DNA from: CAYRPN01 sp964426135
Lineage (GTDB): Bacteria; Planctomycetota; Phycisphaerae; Phycisphaerales; Phycisphaeraceae
DNA length: 5,912 bases
NCBI GenBank assembly: GCA_964426135.1
Contig: CAYRPN010000213.1
Span: 1-5,912, forward strand
Reading direction: 5' to 3'
The notes under the pieces were generated by a model that ran no database searches, was not told where the DNA came from, and saw only the letters and a program-made list of their open reading frames with translations. Positions 5,273 through 5,912 of this stretch are shown piece by piece (positions within the stretch are counted from its first letter, which is position 1; each line of letters opens with the position of its first letter). A program made the position numbers and the translations under genes.

Positions 5273-5482
5273 ATGACCTACAAGGCGCACATTAAGAACG
5301 GAGTCGCGGTGCTCGACGACGGCGCGAAGCTGCCCGAGGGCAGTGAGGTGTTGATTCAGCCGGTCGAATCGTCCATTTCGCTAGGCGAGCTGCTGCGCGA
5401 TGTGGCCGGAAAGGGAAAGGACCTGCCATCGGACGGTTCGGTCCAGCACGACCATTACATTTACGGAACACCCAAGCGATGA
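5273..5482 (+). CDS. Small antitoxin, AF2212/DUF104-like, of the second PIN toxin pair
   Basis: A 69-aa protein starting MTYKAHIKNGVAVLDDG. Its N-terminal half has the beta-rich layout Y-x-A-x-x-x-NGV-x-x-L followed by KLPEGSEVLIQPVE (about 19-32), resembling the AF2212/DUF104-like antitoxin group. The C-terminal half (LGELLRDVAGKGKDLPSDGS and the tail DHYIYGTPKR) would carry the toxin-binding part; a closing HDHYIYG-type tail is common before PIN toxin genes. The last bases overlap the toxin gene as ATGA (5479-5482), showing translational coupling. It is a different antitoxin family from the one at 4410, so the two modules are not simple duplicates. Function as an antitoxin is inferred from length, family likeness and position. 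Confidence 0.78.
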   Translation: MTYKAHIKNGVAVLDDGAKLPEGSEVLIQPVESSISLGELLRDVAGKGKDLPSDGSVQHDHYIYGTPKR

Positions 5483-5883
5483 AGCGGGTTTTTGCCGACA
5501 CTTCTTACTTCATCGCCGCCATTGTCCCCAACGATGTCGCCCACGGGCGCGCCAAGGCGTTGGACAACCAATCGTTGCAATTGGTCACCTCGGCCTGGGT
5601 CATGTCGGAACTGGCAGCCTACCTTGCGGCACCGCGCAATCGGCCGCTGTTCAATCGACTGCTGGCCTCGCTGCGCGCCAGTCACAGTGTGGTTCTCATT
5701 CCCGCGACGCAGGAGCTTTTCGACCGCGGCGCCGAGCTTTACGCGGCGCGCGAGGACAAGGCGTGGAGCCTCGTTGATTGCATTTCATTCGTCGTGATGC
5801 AACTCGAGAATCTGACTGATGCCTTGACCACTGATCACCATTTCACGCAAGCAGGGTTTAGGGCGCGCTCAAAAATAACTTGA
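5479..5883 (+). CDS. PIN domain ribonuclease toxin of the second module
   Basis: A 134-aa PIN domain protein. The N-terminal strand KRVFADTSYFIAAI carries D7. E44 lies in VMSELAAYL, D100 in SLVDCISFVVM and D119 in ALTTDHHFTQAGF, giving the four acidic positions expected of an active PIN RNase. The TDHHFxQAGF ending is typical of planctomycete and cyanobacterial PIN proteins as I recall them, and differs from the SSDPHFD ending of the protein at 4621. The start codon overlaps the antitoxin stop by four bases. The complete gene ends 29 bases before the window edge. RNA targets cannot be predicted. Confidence 0.87.
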   Translation: MKRVFADTSYFIAAIVPNDVAHGRAKALDNQSLQLVTSAWVMSELAAYLAAPRNRPLFNRLLASLRASHSVVLIPATQELFDRGAELYAAREDKAWSLVDCISFVVMQLENLTDALTTDHHFTQAGFRARSKIT

Positions 5884-5912
5884 ACACTTTTGTCGCGGGA
5901 CGGCTTCGCGGT

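Noticed and set aside
5013..5276. Plus-strand open frame of 87 codons covering the oxidoreductase remnant
   Set aside because: It uses a different frame from the conserved oxidoreductase tail and encodes low-complexity Arg/Gln-rich sequence. The meaningful content is the remnant in the other frame.
5884..5912. GC-rich CGCG-containing end considered as the start of a terminator or repeat
   Set aside because: Only a 4-bp CGCG pairing is visible and the window ends there, so no feature can be supported.

Overview
The window is GC-rich bacterial DNA, most likely chromosomal sequence from a planctomycete. That assignment is an inference. It rests on a Tat-exported Gfo/Idh/MocA oxidoreductase with the tail style typical of planctomycete paralogue families (KREPRKGWE), on roomy intergenic regions carrying palindromic repeats, and on several small toxin-antitoxin modules. 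No rRNA, tRNA, CRISPR array, transposase or phage gene was seen.

Layout. Positions 1-109 are AT-rich: a minus-strand terminator-like hairpin (1-24), a 34-bp perfect palindrome (57-90) and a heptamer repeat (78-102). A minus-strand gene (110-655) encodes an exported thioredoxin-fold protein without active-site cysteines. The 214-bp divergent intergenic region (656-869) contains a very large hairpin with 35-bp perfect arms (748-838). On the plus strand follow a FIST-domain protein (870-2135), an MNT nucleotidyltransferase/HEPN pair (2158-2490 and 2459-2839), and the Tat-signal oxidoreductase (2925-4298). Next come a VapBC-type pair (4410-4631 and 4621-5016), a 125-bp remnant matching the oxidoreductase 3' end (5018-5142), and a second antitoxin/PIN-toxin pair (5273-5482 and 5479-5883) with a recognisable -10 box. 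The last 29 bases hold nothing identifiable.

How the parts relate. The oxidoreductase, the FIST protein and the thioredoxin-like protein look like independent genes, with no sign of a shared pathway. The MNT/HEPN pair and the two PIN modules are each tightly overlapping two-gene operons of the toxin-antitoxin type, three of them in about 3.7 kb.

The most unusual structural fact is that the first VapBC-type cassette sits between two diverged copies (about 90% identical, no gaps) of the oxidoreductase 3' end. The second copy starts two bases after the vapC stop codon. This suggests past duplication and loss of a paralogue, or insertion of a toxin-antitoxin cassette by recombination. A second unusual fact is a 27-bp perfect palindrome that forms exactly nine in-frame codons inside the FIST gene, recalling palindromic elements that insert into coding sequence.
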